Source: Lophius americanus (lineage: Eukaryota; Chordata; Actinopteri; Lophiiformes; Lophiidae). From it: a DNA stretch of 64,000 bases. Below are positions 1 to 19,345 of the stretch, one piece after another. How positions within the stretch are numbered: the first letter of the stretch is position 1; every line of letters begins with the position of its first letter. The notes beneath the pieces are model-generated. The model ran no database searches. It was given only the letters and a program-made list of their open reading frames with translations, and had not been told where the DNA came from. The DNA lies in assembly GCA_037951165.1 (NCBI GenBank), contig JBBDHG010000127.1:1018001-1082000 (forward strand). The letters are read 5' to 3'. The position numbers were made by a program, and so were the translations under genes.

Positions 1-560
1 TAACGAAATTCTTCAATCCAGCTGCAGCAACAAGTGGCCATGTGCGTTCAAGGTTCAAAAGGCCGCTGTTACTTAAAGTTGTTGCTCAAGTGTGGTCCAA
101 TATGTTGCTTCAAACCACAGGTTCACGTCCTGTTTGTAGCCAACATCGAACGTAAGGAAGTTATAAAAATATGATTGCTATTACAAAAGTAGAAAGAATG
201 GAGACTGCTTTATATATTCATGGTATCTGCAGCCTCAGAGGTGGACATCGCCCACAGGTCAACCGGATCTATGCTTGAAGCGCCGCATTCCTCTCCTTTT
301 TGGAATTGTTCCCTCTGAATGTGACTTTAAATATTTTTGATCTCAATATTTAGTACAATTTATCCATTGAAATTGATTTCAAATTCCAAAGTAATAATAT
401 AAAGTGATTATAAATATATTTAAAAATGAGGGTCAAACTGTATCTTGAATAGCACACCATCTATGGTACATAAGAATATCAACATAATCCACACGGAATT
501 GTATTATTTAAACGTGTTCCATAATTAGAAAGTATCCAGAATAAAGCCACATCTTCCATT
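1..560. other. AT-rich flank, no gene recognised
   Basis: I see no convincing exon here. The stretch is AT-rich and lies downstream of the minus-strand RING-finger exon at 1.5-1.8 kb, so it is probably intron of that gene. Confidence 0.4.
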
Positions 561-599
561 CTGATCATAACAATGTCTATCTCGGGTATTGTTGTTCCC

Positions 600-1440
600 C
601 GGTGGAGGTTTCTGCTGTCTCAGGGCTTTCTAGTAATACACTGATATCTTCATCAACCTCAGATATGGACATTTTATATATGATCCATACTTCAGACACC
701 AGTTGACTTACCATTATGGAATCGGACACTCCGTTTCTCTGTTCAATGCAGACTAAGACTATTCTGGAGGGCAAAATGGACCATCTGGTACACCGGGTGC
801 CAGAGAAAAACTCATACACAGAAAAGTGGACCTCTGTCCCTATTTAAGTGTGATCATGGGTAACTGGGTTTTTATTTTTTACAAACTTAGAGACCTGTTG
901 GCATATTTTTTATCAGTGAACTTAAGTGTAAACCAAACTGTTGCGACTTCGACTTTCATGGCGTCAGCAGCCATGGTAACGGGTTAATGTATGCAGTGAT
1001 CCGTTTATCAAATACCAGTTTCCTCCCTTTTTTATGGACGGCCCTCTCTGAATCTCACTGCTGTTCATATTATGACTGCTCTGGAGGGGAAGATGAACCT
1101 TCAGGCACAGAGATCCAGGTGAAAATTGAGCAGTGCGTAAAAAATCTGAGTCCCTGCTGAAGTGTGACCTTCCATAACCCTGCTTATATTCTTACATACT
1201 AGTGGGTGAATGTGCATTATTTTATCCTTGAACTAAATTATGTACCATACTGTTGAGATTGTTATACACTTATGCCATCAGTAGTAATAACATAGTGCAT
1301 GTGGTGATTTATGCTCCAAGCACCAGTTTCTTGTCCGTTCTGATCATGCAACCATCTAACTGATGTCTATGTCTGTAGCAGAAGCTGGGCGGTAGGAAAG
1401 TGTGAATGCTGACTTAAGTTTGACCACACGTTTTTATTCC
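600..1440. repeat. Three decayed ~310 bp tandem units
   Basis: Three successive segments align by eye although strongly diverged. The anchor ACCAGTT occurs at 698, 1014 and 1322, spacings of 316 and 308 bp. A second anchor, (T/G)AAGT(G/T)TGA, recurs near 843, 1159 and 1411. The stretch AACTAAATTATGTACC near 1231 matches the one near 919. The third unit is shortened. The array lies in the intron after the RING exon. I do not recognise the family. Confidence 0.55.
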
Positions 1441-1501
1441 AGGTGTGTGTGCAATCTTTTTATCACAGGACCAAGGTATCCTCGAGGATTGTCCCTTACC
1501 T

Positions 1502-1797
1502 GACTCAAGCCCCTCATTGGTGACGCGTAAAGCTTCTGGGAAGTCGTTGACTTTGAGCTTTTCCAGAATGTGGCACTTGATCTTTGTCTCTTCGGGCCAG
1601 CACTTTTCAACAACACTGATGAGCAGAACGTTATTCCTCATGCTCGTCACCTCTTTTTGTTTTAATCTCTCTTTGCATAAGGGGCATTTAGACGGTAGGT
1701 AACCCCCCACGCATCTCCGGCAGAATGTGTGGCCGCAGGTCATGGTCACCGGCTCGCACATCAGTGAGAGACAGACGGGACACTCCAGCAGGTCCAT
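1502..1797 (-). CDS. LONRF-like RING-finger protein, first coding exon
   Basis: The ATG at 1797-1795 opens a 98-codon exon ending at a good splice donor (GAGTCAG then GTAAGG, exon end near 1502). Residues 6-42 form a C3HC4 RING finger: CPVC, then CGHTFCRRC, then CPLC, so the product is probably a RING-type E3 ubiquitin ligase. After the RING comes a conserved NNVLL segment, then a helical stretch (IKCHILEKLKVNDFPEALRV) that resembles the start of the TPR block in LONRF1/2/3. The remaining exons (TPRs, second RING, LON domain) would lie leftwards; none was found before the window edge. Other RING families are possible, but the RING-NNVLL-TPR order favours LONRF. Confidence 0.75.
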
Positions 1798-2280
1798 GGT
1801 GGCTGGTCAGAAAACGTACGGATGGAAAAACTAGTAATTCTTTCGACAGTGTAGCATGGAGCGTTCGGAAAAGACTCTTGACTGCCGGCGTTCACTTTCA
1901 CACCTGCTCCAACACCGATCAACACAGTTCTCAGATACTCACGTCACAAATTCCCTTTATGTATCAATTCCCTGACATTATAATATTCTGTCCCACATTT
2001 AGTCTTTCCTTTGGGACACATAACGTCCACCCCTCCCCTCAGCTTCCAGGTCAACGTGCCACCGCCGCCGCTCCAAACACTGAAAAACCTCAAAACTGCA
2101 CAATGTTCGAACAAAAATATTCTTCTTTTATATATTTTCTGTCCGTCAGCAGCACCTGTGATGATATCTCTCCGGCGCACAAAGCTGGATTACTGTGTAA
2201 CCACACCATTACGTTACGTAAATAAAGAACACGTGACGTAGCAGCGGCACATCTGATTGGCTGAAATGACGGCTTTCCGC
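1798..2280 (-). promoter_or_regulatory. Candidate promoter/5' UTR of the RING-finger gene
   Basis: Upstream of the minus-strand ATG there is an inverted CCAAT box (ATTGG at 2256-2260) and an E-box CACGTG at 2230-2235. Read on the minus strand the E-box is GTCACGTG next to a CRE-like half site. The stretch 1798-2230 would hold the 5' UTR and start site. No TATA box was seen. Confidence 0.4.
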
Positions 2281-3340
2281 CCTGTTGTGAAACCAAAATA
2301 TGTAGAGTTTCGTAACACAATTTCTGCGGCAAAAGTTGAATTTTATTTGTATTCGCATAGGGATATTAGATGGAAGTCTAACGCTCTTTATCGTTATTGT
2401 AAAACTAATTCAACCCGAGAGTGTCACAGTGTGGGCACTGGGGGAATCCCAGCAACGGATCAGAATAAGAGCCAAAGAAGCGGATTGGAAAGACGACGAG
2501 ACACATATTCAAGCGGCTTTTTACTTAAACCCACGCAACCTCTGAATACACATTTTGAAATGCTATAAAGACATATAAAGACCTTGGGTGTCCAAGTGGA
2601 GGTGCTAATTGACAAGCAAATAGTCGTGCGTGCCCTTGTTTTTCCCAGTGTTCTGCATGATTACATGTGCAACATAACCTCCACATATAAGATGTTACAC
2701 AAGTCAATGCATGCGAGTGGAGCGTCTTGATAAGACATTCAGGATCAATTAAGTCTTACTGCAGCCTACAGCACTTCTAACGTTCACATGATCATAGCTT
2801 CCAGCTGCACTTGCCTATATAATGCATGTTCACAAACACCATCACTCAGTAGGGTTTTTGTTTTGGACTAACTATTGTTAATTGTAACGCAAAACATAAT
2901 GTATACTTTTGTTTGACACGTAACAGATTCAAAAGCAAGCTTGTGAAACGGCCTACTGTCAGACATACTGAAATTATATAATGAGGAATTTCTCTCCGTG
3001 CTGCAGTGAGGAAATCAGGTACATTGTCCTACAGTGATTGGTTCATGCTGCAGCTCCAAGTTACATAAACATCGAGAGACAACTATTATATATTGTTGAA
3101 AACTTTCTCAAAAAGCAAGTGTGAAAGGGCTTGAGGAGGGAGGAGAGATGGCTATGGAAGTTACTGCAATCTATACATAATGCCCTTCTTTGTTCACTCA
3201 TTACACATTATGCAAGTCACAGTGAGAGAATACTTTTAACAAATTCAAATGTATGAAATTATTTGCAATTTAATGCTGAAAATATTTAGATGTTAAAAGA
3301 ACACGTCTGTTCTTTTGTGAGAGAAATAAACTCCTATCGC
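2281..3340. other. Intergenic spacer, nothing recognised
   Basis: Spacer between the divergently placed RING-gene promoter and the med7 3' end. Several short open frames are present, but none shows splice context or a recognisable motif. Confidence 0.4.
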
Positions 3341-3353
3341 AATTTGCAAGTTC

Positions 3354-3359
3354 TTTATT
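3354..3359 (-). terminator. med7: med7 poly(A) signal
   Basis: TTTATT on the plus strand reads AATAAA on the minus strand, about 200 bp past the med7 stop codon. It is the closest canonical signal downstream of the gene. Confidence 0.55.
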
Positions 3360-3556
3360 GGTTTAAATACAAAAACAGGAAGCTGGCAGCCCATTCGATT
3401 TGTCTAATATTTACAAACATAGCCTATTTTATACAAAACACCTCATTTCCATACAGGATTTCAAGCTGAAGAGCGCAAAATTCATCAACATACTTGCTTT
3501 CTGTACATCCCTTAAGAAACAAACCGTTTCAGTATACAATCTAGAAACATGAATAC

Positions 3557-4321
3557 TCAGGCAATTTCATCAATAATACGACACATGGCTGCATCTTTGT
3601 CCCATGCGTTTCCCCTCTTTGAAGAAGGGGCGGCCCTGTCCTGCTGTCCTCCTGCCATAGCCATACAGCTGGCACCTGCTTCCTCTAAATCCATTGGTTC
3701 AGTTTTCAGCTTGGGGGTCTGTCCAGTGGAAACACTAACACTAGCTACTGCTGGCACACTCTTTGGCCCATCACTATCTGGACCCTCTACCTGTGGCAAG
3801 TCATCAGGTAAGGAGGCAAGACACCCTTGGATCATCTCCACCACCCTCTCAAGATGTTTCTGGAACCTCTCAGCTGTCTCTAGTCTCTGTCTCTTCTGCA
3901 CCTCCATCATCACCCTCAACGTCTCTCTGGCTTGATGTGGCCTGTATTCATTGATCAGGTGGTGCAAGTGGACAAACAGAAGCTTTAAATCCTCCAACTT
4001 CTCTTCGCGTTTTATACTGCCAGGGCTCTTGATAAGGATGTCGAGCAGGTCCAGAAAGTTAACGAGAATGGACATATTGAGTTTCTTAAGCTCCCGTTTG
4101 TGGTCAAATTGCATAGGGTGAAGCCTCTCAATGCCTTGGCTCTCCAGTGGACGAATGATAATGTCATCACATTGAAACTGGTTGCCGAACATCATGTAAC
4201 TGTCTCTGATGGTTGGGGGTGGTTTCGGAACGAGACCCTTGCGGATATTTTCATCTGTGTACTCCTTGATGTACTGCATCGGCGGAGGCGGCAGGGCACT
4301 AACCTGCTGTGGTTCACCCAT
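3557..4321 (-). CDS. med7: Mediator subunit 7 (MED7)
   Basis: A single 254-residue open frame, ATG to TGA. MED7 belongs to the middle module of Mediator, where with MED21 it forms a hinge between gene-specific activators and RNA polymerase II in the nucleus. The N-terminus reads MGEPQQVSALPPPPMQYIKE, followed by the conserved FGNQFQCDD, RPLESQGIERLHPMQFDHK, DLLDILIKSPGSIKREEKL and HHLINEYRPHQARETLRVM blocks and the helical QKRQRLETAERFQKHLERV block. The C-terminal tail after about residue 175 is Ser/Ala/Pro-rich and some 20 residues longer than in human MED7 (233), ending in RIIDEIA. A pyrimidine-rich acceptor (CTCTCTTCAG) sits 4 bases before the ATG, so the 5' UTR is split by an intron. MED7 lies next to ITK in human too. 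Confidence 0.97.
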   Translation of the reverse strand: MGEPQQVSALPPPPMQYIKEYTDENIRKGLVPKPPPTIRDSYMMFGNQFQCDDIIIRPLESQGIERLHPMQFDHKRELKKLNMSILVNFLDLLDILIKSPGSIKREEKLEDLKLLFVHLHHLINEYRPHQARETLRVMMEVQKRQRLETAERFQKHLERVVEMIQGCLASLPDDLPQVEGPDSDGPKSVPAVASVSVSTGQTPKLKTEPMDLEEAGASCMAMAGGQQDRAAPSSKRGNAWDKDAAMCRIIDEIA

Positions 4322-5730
4322 AATGCTGAAGAGAGGGACAGGAAATGGTCATTAATTCGTTCTTCACCTGACATGAATTAATGATTCTCTCATTTACAAA
4401 AAGTTGTATTTGGTAAGCTGGCTTAGCAGTTCAATCATACTAAATGCTGAACATATGTAATCATAGTAATTGGAATCCTAGCAACATCATATTTTATAAT
4501 GCCTTACATCGAAACTTTTGCATGTCTGCAAACAAGCAACACAAAGGTTTTTGCATGTTGTCTAACAATCATGTGTATATAGAATGTGAGGGAGCATCGA
4601 AAAATATTAATATTAAGAGTAGAGTACTTGCAATATATACTAACTATTTCCAGGGCATTTGTTTAAGAAACAAAGTATGGATGCATTCATGTGTCAGACT
4701 TTATTATTATTGTTGTTGCCCGTCCTTTTGGTTAAGTTCTCGAACAATACCTTCAACAGTCACAAGAATACAGTGGAGAAAAGAAGCACAAAATGCTTCA
4801 CTTGATTTTTGTTTCTGGGTGAAGATCATGGAACACTGGATTGTATTTGTCATGGTTACTATATAATAATATTTCCTTTTTCTTTAACATCTTACAGTCA
4901 CATAGTACAATGTCGTGAAATTTATTTCTGCATTTGACCCATCCCTGCAGGAGCAATGAGCAGCCCCTGTGCACCGAGGTTTTGAGTTCTTGCTCATGTT
5001 GGCTGTGTTCGAACCCCTGTCACCCAGTTGAGGGCTAACTAATCTACCCACTGAGCTAAAGCCTCCCTGTTATAATTTGGTGAATACATCACCTTGTTTA
5101 ACACATCTGTCTGGATTCCTTGGTCCTAATGTGTTATTTCCCTGGGGTCGAGCAAAAGTTCCTTATGACAATTGAAATCTAATATGCCATAATCTATCAT
5201 GATATCTAAAATAAAACATGTGCACTTAATTGTATCCAACAGTACAATAATAGCCCAGGTGACCTGTCTGTTCTATTTTGTTTATATTATCTGGTAATAT
5301 TATAAAAGACAAAAAAAAAAATAGCAAAACATATTACTAGCTGTGGTAAAAGATCAGTTGGTTGTAACTTTAAATTCTTTTTCAAATTAACAAATCAAGC
5401 AAACTTCTGTCCCCCTCCACAGGCAACAACTGACAACTGCAATATGTCGGGTACTGGCTAACGAATCGTTAACGACACTAATCGTAACAGCTGTCTTCCA
5501 GAATGATTACGTAGAATTCATTTTCAATTACTATCTAAAGCCGTTATGTATGCGGTTGCTTATGTAGCTCTTCTGTATACAACCAGACGTACGCTTTGGA
5601 TCTAACCAAGTTAGCGGTGGCTAACATTAGCACTATTGATGCTAACATGTGCTAACTAATAAGTCTTGTGTCGGTGCCATACACTAATAAAATACAGGAA
5701 TGGAGACACGGTAAATATAATTCTACAAAC
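4322..5730 (-). other. med7: med7 5' UTR intron with SINE and AT-rich sequence
   Basis: The acceptor directly before the med7 ATG implies an upstream non-coding exon. A candidate donor (CACAG then GTTTGT, minus strand) lies at about 5725-5731, giving an intron of about 1.4 kb. It contains a tRNA-derived SINE at 4.9-5.07 kb and no coding exon I recognise. The donor position is inferred. Confidence 0.35.
4895..5066 (-). repeat. tRNA-derived SINE
   Basis: On the minus strand the head reads GGCTTTAGCTCAGTGGGTAG, a Pol III A box. About 50 bases on comes the B box GGGTTCGAAC (plus-strand 5007-5016). A tail with the CTCATTGCTCC...GGGTCAAATGCAG pattern follows, which is typical of abundant fish tRNA-derived repeats. 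The tRNA part does not fold as a normal tRNA, so this is a SINE and not a tRNA gene. Confidence 0.65.
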
Positions 5731-5930
5731 CTGTGTAATGATTCCCCAGATGCTGTAAATATATAGCTATTAAATATGAAAAATGTAAACTATCTAGCCT
5801 CAATCAGACAATTGAAGCTGCTTCATGACTAGCTCAGCCTCATCTGAAACTGTTCTGTCGACGGTGCCGATTGGTTTGTTGCCCATGAACAAACTAAATG
5901 CTGATTGGTCGAAATATCCGGAAACCTGAG
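5731..5930 (-). promoter_or_regulatory. med7: Candidate med7 promoter and first exon
   Basis: Two inverted CCAAT boxes (ATTGG at 5870-5874 and 5904-5908, 34 bp apart) read as CCAAT towards med7. No TATA box is visible. The exon between about 5731 and 5860 is inferred from the splice sites around the med7 5' UTR. Confidence 0.4.
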
Positions 5931-6733
5931 GAATCGTTATTCAAGTGCATTCCATGCCCAATGTCCCAATTCTCGCACTACGCCATAATGTCTTCGTTGA
6001 AATGTGCACTTGTTTGACGTAGAGGAAATCATAATAATAATAATACATTTCATTTATAATGTGCACTTAGGGGCGCAAGGGACTGAAGTATTTAGGCACA
6101 GAATTGGGACAGGTCTGTATACGTGACATACCAACTTCTAGGTATATCGCTTCTTTTTGGATCATCTAGGAGACGAAACATGGCGCTGGCCATAGATAGA
6201 AAGAAACTTTACTGGCTGCCGCACTGTTCTCAGTACTGCTGCTACCCTAAACTCGAAAAAAATCAAACGTCACCTGTTCGGTCCCTAAAATAAAGCGTTT
6301 GTGAAAACTTGCATGTATGCTGATATTCAGCATATGTATTGTGATATAGGATATCTCAGTACAAAGTATTTCCACACCTTGGGACCAGGCCATGGTTTCG
6401 GAAAAATACGTAAAAACCTTTGGTATTAGCGCCACATTTATTCGAAAGTCGTTAATTCAGCGGAGATTTTGAGCTTGTCTTTCCACTCTTTACGTTCTAA
6501 ATGGAGGCAGAGGATGAAATAAATTTAGGTTGATGATTATAAAACCCTGTTTTTAAACACACACATTATTAGTCTAGAAAAAAACTCATGACCGCAAATG
6601 GGGAATTGGGACCATGCGAGGATCACGTGAACGCACCATAATAGTAGGGCTGCATAAGTTGATCAAATATATCTTGATTCTTAGAGATAGACAGATAAAC
6701 ATCGGTCGTGGTATTATTGCAAGATGTGTTTTT

Positions 6734-6757
6734 TATATATATATATATATATATATA
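6734..6757. repeat. (TA)n microsatellite
   Basis: About 12 uninterrupted TA units upstream of itk. Confidence 0.9.
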
Positions 6758-7164
6758 CCCCCCGCTCTGTCTCTTTCTATATATTTATATCATATATATA
6801 ATAAATACTCTCCTGAACACCAAAGATAACAACAAAATAAGAAGAAAAATGAGTCATCTTACAGTAAATGTCGTCCTTAAGAAAAAGGATTTTAATGACC
6901 CAGCAAATGTGTTGTATATTTTTCGTATCGGTTGAGAGATACATTACTCAGTTTACTCTGAAATTTCCTCTTTTATGATCTCTTATCTTTTCACTGCACA
7001 CTTCATTATTCATCATTATAATGACACATTATGAAACACCCTCCCATCCTCCATGACACAAACACACACTCCCACACAACCTCAACCGTTTTTCAGGTAT
7101 TTTCAACATTCAGGTAAAGGAAAATAAGAATTACAGAGAAAGAGAGATTATGTGTTTGTTTGTG

Positions 7165-7196
7165 TGAGAGAGAGAGAGAGAGCGAGAGAGAGAGAG
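7165..7196. repeat. (GA)n microsatellite in the itk upstream region
   Basis: GA repeat with one C interruption, about 200 bp before the itk start codon. GA tracts in this position can bind GAF-like factors, but nothing else supports a role. Confidence 0.85.
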
Positions 7197-7395
7197 GTGT
7201 GTTTGCAGCACAGCCTTTTCCAATGCCGTAAGGATGTGGGTTGAAAGGTGCAACAACCGGATGCCTGAAGCTCCAAAAGCTTCTGTCAAGTTGCCATCAA
7301 CTACTGAAATGTTTGGGTTGTTGCCAGTTGCTCAGTTCCTCTGTCTGTGAGCCTAGAGCTTTCAGATTGTTTAAGTGTTGTTCGAAGCTGTTACC

Positions 7396-15286
<7,891 letters not shown>

Positions 15287-15600
15287 GGATGAAAGAATGC
15301 TAATTAATATTTGTATAAAATTGATTAATGAGTTATGTTTCATAAATGTCTGTGGAGTTGTTTTCATCCTGACTCGGATGAGCGAGTTTCGAGTCTATGT
15401 TTATGCACCATGTTTTTTTTTTGTTTTTTTTTTGCCACTTCATTGTTAATTCTGTATTCAGGCTCACAGTCCATTCAGGCAGCTGCGACTGCCCGCAACT
15501 TTATCTTAAGGGTTCAAACGTTCTGGATATTTAACAGGTGAGATATTTATTTCCATGTTTAAACTGACTGTAAATAAACAAATCCGAAATGTTTTCTATA
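15287..15600 (+). other. itk: itk 3' UTR, poly(A) signal at 15573-15578
   Basis: The itk stop codon ends at 15286. The first AATAAA downstream on the plus strand is at 15573-15578, giving a 3' UTR of about 0.3 kb. Longer forms cannot be excluded. Confidence 0.5.
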
Positions 15601-16915
15601 TATTTCCAACACCCCTATATTGTTCATGACACACACAACGTTTGTCCAAGAAGCTTTGTCCAAATTTGCTAAATACTTGAATCAATTTAGAAAATGTTGA
15701 AAAGGTCCATAACCAGCAATTTAATTTTTAAAGATCCACACAAAAAAATTAATGTGAATTGTGAATGACCAGGGTGAGCAACAAAAACTTCTATCAAATA
15801 AAATGGGTAAATTAGGGGATTTATGTAGACAAAATATTTACAATTATTAGGATGGGCAAAAAACCCAAAGTGACAAATAATAAATGTATTAAATTAACGG
15901 AATTTCTCTAGAGAAAAGTTTTAAAATAAAAAAAAGAGAGGGGGCCTTCATCTTCTGGAGATTGTTGGATGACTTTGAGAAAACACCCCTCTGGCTGGAG
16001 AAGAGTGGAACAGTCTGATCAGGAAGCTCCAACTTCTTATGATGGCAGGTTGCAGCTGCTCAGTCTTTTGCTAGTTTTCCATGAAAACGATGGAGGCTAC
16101 CAGACTCTGACTGCAAAATTATTTCAAACATTTGTGTTCAAATATACAAAATTATTCCTAATTGTGTGCACTCAACTAGGACAAATGAAGAAGATGTTAA
16201 TCGAAATGTTTGCCATGTATCTTGTTGTATGTATCTGTTAACAGGACTGGCTGCTGGGGTGGCTGGTAGTTCCAAACCCCACATGAACGTTACATTTATG
16301 TTCACTTATTTCAGATCAATGATGCAATAAGCAGGATCAACATATTTGAGTACGTTAAATCATCATACAGAGTGAAAAATGTTTTGTTCTCACAAAATAA
16401 GGTCTTGCCTTTCCTTTTTTTTTGCCTTGAGACCATTCTCAAGCTCATGGTTGAGGGCGATTCTTGTTATTTCCCGGGAGATCACTTGAGAGTTATATTT
16501 CTATTCAAATCTTCAAAAGTGAGGGGTGGTAATCAATCTGACGAGACTGCAAAACATTTGAGCTATTTGTTCAAGTTTTGACAAATTGGAAAATTCCTAC
16601 AATGTTTGTTAGCAATCTGTAATTAATGATCTACAAAAATCTATACAGTCAAGTAATTAAATATTTGCACAAACGCACATCTATTTCAGCTGGTGCATAA
16701 CGTGGTGGCCCTGACGGCATGCGTGATGGGACTGCCAGAATTTTGTAGTTGTAGGTGATTTGACCCAAGTTTCAGCTCCATATAACTACTGAACAATAAT
16801 TACTCAGAAGCCTCCGTCAGTTCTGACAAATAATTACATTTGAGTGGACTAATAAATTTTTGTTTTCATTTCTTACTATATTTTATTTTATTGTCACGCC
16901 TCTCATCGTCCTTCT
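15601..16915. other. itk-cyfip2 spacer, nothing recognised
   Basis: AT-rich intergenic DNA. Short open frames occur on both strands without splice context or motifs. Confidence 0.4.
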
Positions 16916-17753
16916 TTTAAAGGTGAATTTGTGAAATTTAGTGGCATCTAGCAGTGAATTTCCAGATTGCAACTTACATTACACATCAGCTCACCTGTAT
17001 TCATCCAAGAATCTACGGTGGCCTTCAAGTGTCAAATAGATGTAATTGAGTATGCTGTCCAGTGATGAGGTTCCTTTACATTGATATATTTAGAATTAAA
17101 TTACTTATTCTGCAAAAGTATAGGACAGAGCGTCGGTAATGTCGACGGCTAACCAATATTACTATTTGTTCTGGATTGTTTTAGCACTGTCGTGGCGATT
17201 CTGTCCCTCACAGGGTGTTAGTCTAAGTTACTATTTAGCTTAATAAGCAACAACGAAGTGTGTAACCTCGCTGTTAAAGAAAGTGAACATGAAGCCCTGA
17301 CTCATGAAATAATTTATACTTAAATGGGCTAGTCGTCATGTTTCCTTTGATTGTGAGGTTCCATGTTCCGTTGTTTTCTTACTGTGCCGAATAGTGAGAA
17401 TGATCCTCCATTTGTCAAAACACAAAACTGCCGTCCATCAACAATACATCGATTGTCATCGTTGTTGGAGGCAAAACGTTTCTTCGTTGCCTCTATGCCA
17501 CTGCAACCTATTCACGCAAAACTCCTCTCAAGATTCATTGTTTAGGTTGTCCTTTCAGGCTAATGTACAAACATGGCTGCAAGAAAGGAGAGGGAGGGAA
17601 TCAGGCCAGCTCTGGAGATATGAAGAGCTTTTCCAGACTTAAGTTAATGTATACTGTATTTCTAGCTGATTATACAGTTAAATCATGGTCATTAATATTT
17701 TATGCCATTTGTTCAAAGAAATACCCCTAAATTCTACACCTTGCACCTTTAAA
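16916..17753. mobile_element. Non-autonomous DNA transposon-like element (~840 bp)
   Basis: The left end reads TTTAAAGGTG (16916-16925) followed by a GTGAAATTTAGTGGCATCTA block common in teleost repeats. The right end reads ATACCCCTAAATTCTACACC, then CACCTTTAAA (17744-17753), an inverted match to the left end. No transposase is encoded. A second copy of the right-hand part lies at 20.65 kb. I could not define a target-site duplication. Confidence 0.5.
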
Positions 17754-17889
17754 TCATATTTCACGTCAAAAGAAAACAATGACGACTCAAGGCATTCAGT
17801 GAATCCAAACATCAGATAATTTCTTATCAATGAAGGACACCAAATTTAAAGATATATCCATTTTTAAAGTTACAATAACATAGAGCTCC

Positions 17890-18260
17890 TAATGATGTCC
17901 AGCAGCGCGCGCTCCCGCGAGGCGCGTGCCGTTCTCATCACCGGGCCTCACCATCACTCCGTGGTGACTGTCCCTTTAAGAAATTGCACTTGCAGCCATT
18001 TTCTGCTCTTTGTGTGGGGTGGATTAGCTCTCGGTTGGTCCTGGTGGAAACCACAGCATCATTCGACAGAGAAGACGGAGGAGAAGACCGAAAGAGCAGC
18101 AAACACCGGACCGCCGTCGCAGACCGTGACAGCGTCCGCTCTTCTGCGTTGTTGGCCGGACAGACATGTGATATTCGGGTACGTGGCTGGAGCAGTGATG
18201 GATGGAGGAGCGGATGGTGATGAGCGCTGGCTCCGTTAGTGATGGTGGCTGGTGAGCTGT
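17890..18260 (+). promoter_or_regulatory. cyfip2: CpG-rich block, candidate cyfip2 promoter and first exon
   Basis: This is the most CpG-rich stretch in the window (AGCAGCGCGCGCTCCCGCGA near 17901, then many CG pairs to about 18235). It lies upstream of cyfip2 on the same strand. A donor-like CGG then GTACGT occurs at 18178-18184. The first coding exon of cyfip2 begins with a splice acceptor at 27189-27190, so a non-coding first exon must exist, and this block is the best candidate. The first intron would be about 9 kb. Exact start site and exon borders are inferred. Confidence 0.45.
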
Positions 18261-19038
18261 TTTCACCACCTTGCACGTTGCATCTTTCCCTCGCGACTTA
18301 CCTCGTACTCAAACGCGACGATTAACGGGAAAGCGTCACAGAACTCGGCCTCTTTCGAGTGTTCGCCATGCTGGTGACACATGAATGGAATCCCCGTTTG
18401 CTCACATCGGTATCGTAGCACCCACTGAGATGGGTGGGGTGAGGGACAGGGGGGCCGTGTAACGGTGCACTCAGGCGCGTGATGGATCACGGAAAAGCTG
18501 AATGATCGCACATTTCACACATTTCTGCTAATGACGATTCGTGTGCACAGAGGGAAAGGAAGAGTGAGAGTGGTCATGCATCTCAAACCGTTCGATCCTT
18601 CTACGGTCTCCTTTTCAGTCCGAGCACAGCCATGCAAACGAAATCCATAGCTACAACCGTGGCCTATTCCCGGTCACCTATTTCCATGTGACATTAGGAC
18701 GTTTAACATAATGCAATATAGTATTTCATGATATACATGGCAAATTTCGTGTTTTGCAGACAAGCTGATTTGTGATCGAAGTCCGTCACTAACACAGTGA
18801 CACAATGACACTGCTGAAAAAACAACTTAATATTCGAGTGCAATTTCCTGTTCTGTCATTTATGCATGGTCTTATTTGATTATTTTTTATTACTATTTGT
18901 ATGCCATACCACATGATGGCCTCACACCATTTGTTTGAAAATGGAGAGAAATTTGCCCCTGAAACCCTTTTAAAAAGGAAAAGAAGATGGAAGACTCCTC
19001 CTAGTGAACAGAAACTGACATACAAGGGATCCTATCTA

Positions 19039-19345
19039 AATTATAGGTGCGTCCATCTTCTGTTACCGCTTAGGGTCAAGGTGAGTCTGGAGCCAATACC
19101 AGCTGTCATTGGGCGAGAGGCCAGGTACACCCTGGACAAGCCTTCAATTCTTCACAGGGCTGACACACAGAGACAGACAACTAGCCGTGCTTTAATTAAC
19201 TCATATGGGCAATTTAGGGTAAATCATTTACCTATATTACATGTTTTTGGTCTATAGGAGGAAGTTGAAGTACCCGGAGAGAACCCATGAAACATGCTGA
19301 TAACATGCAAACTTGGCACAGAAAGACCCTCAAGACCCTGTGAAG
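19039..19345 (+). repeat. High-copy vertebrate/teleost interspersed repeat fragment
   Basis: Contains the run CAGCTGTCATTGGGCGAGAG, then GGTACACCCTGGACAAG, then GGCAATTTAGGGT and TACCCGGAGAGAACCCATG. These blocks occur in this order in a very abundant fish repeat. A shorter piece of the same repeat is at about 57.14-57.26 kb. No coding capacity. Confidence 0.6.

Larger units (their letters stand above)
5931..7370. other. med7-itk spacer with microsatellites
   Basis: No gene seen. Contains a copy of a dispersed AT-rich repeat near 6030-6066 (a run of ATA followed by ACATTTCATTTATAATG), a (TA)n tract at 6734-6757 and a (GA)n tract at 7165-7196. The last few hundred bases must carry the itk promoter and 5' leader, but no TATA box or clear start element stands out. 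Confidence 0.4.

Noticed and set aside
1725..2225. 166-codon plus-strand frame
   Set aside because: Antisense to the RING exon and its promoter, and no recognisable domain.
5007..5063. A tRNA gene suggested by A and B boxes
   Set aside because: The anticodon arm and acceptor stem do not pair well, and the sequence continues into a SINE tail.
17892..18276. Open frames of 78-115 codons on both strands in the CpG-rich block
   Set aside because: Chance frames in GC-rich promoter-like DNA; no family motif and overlapping frames on both strands.
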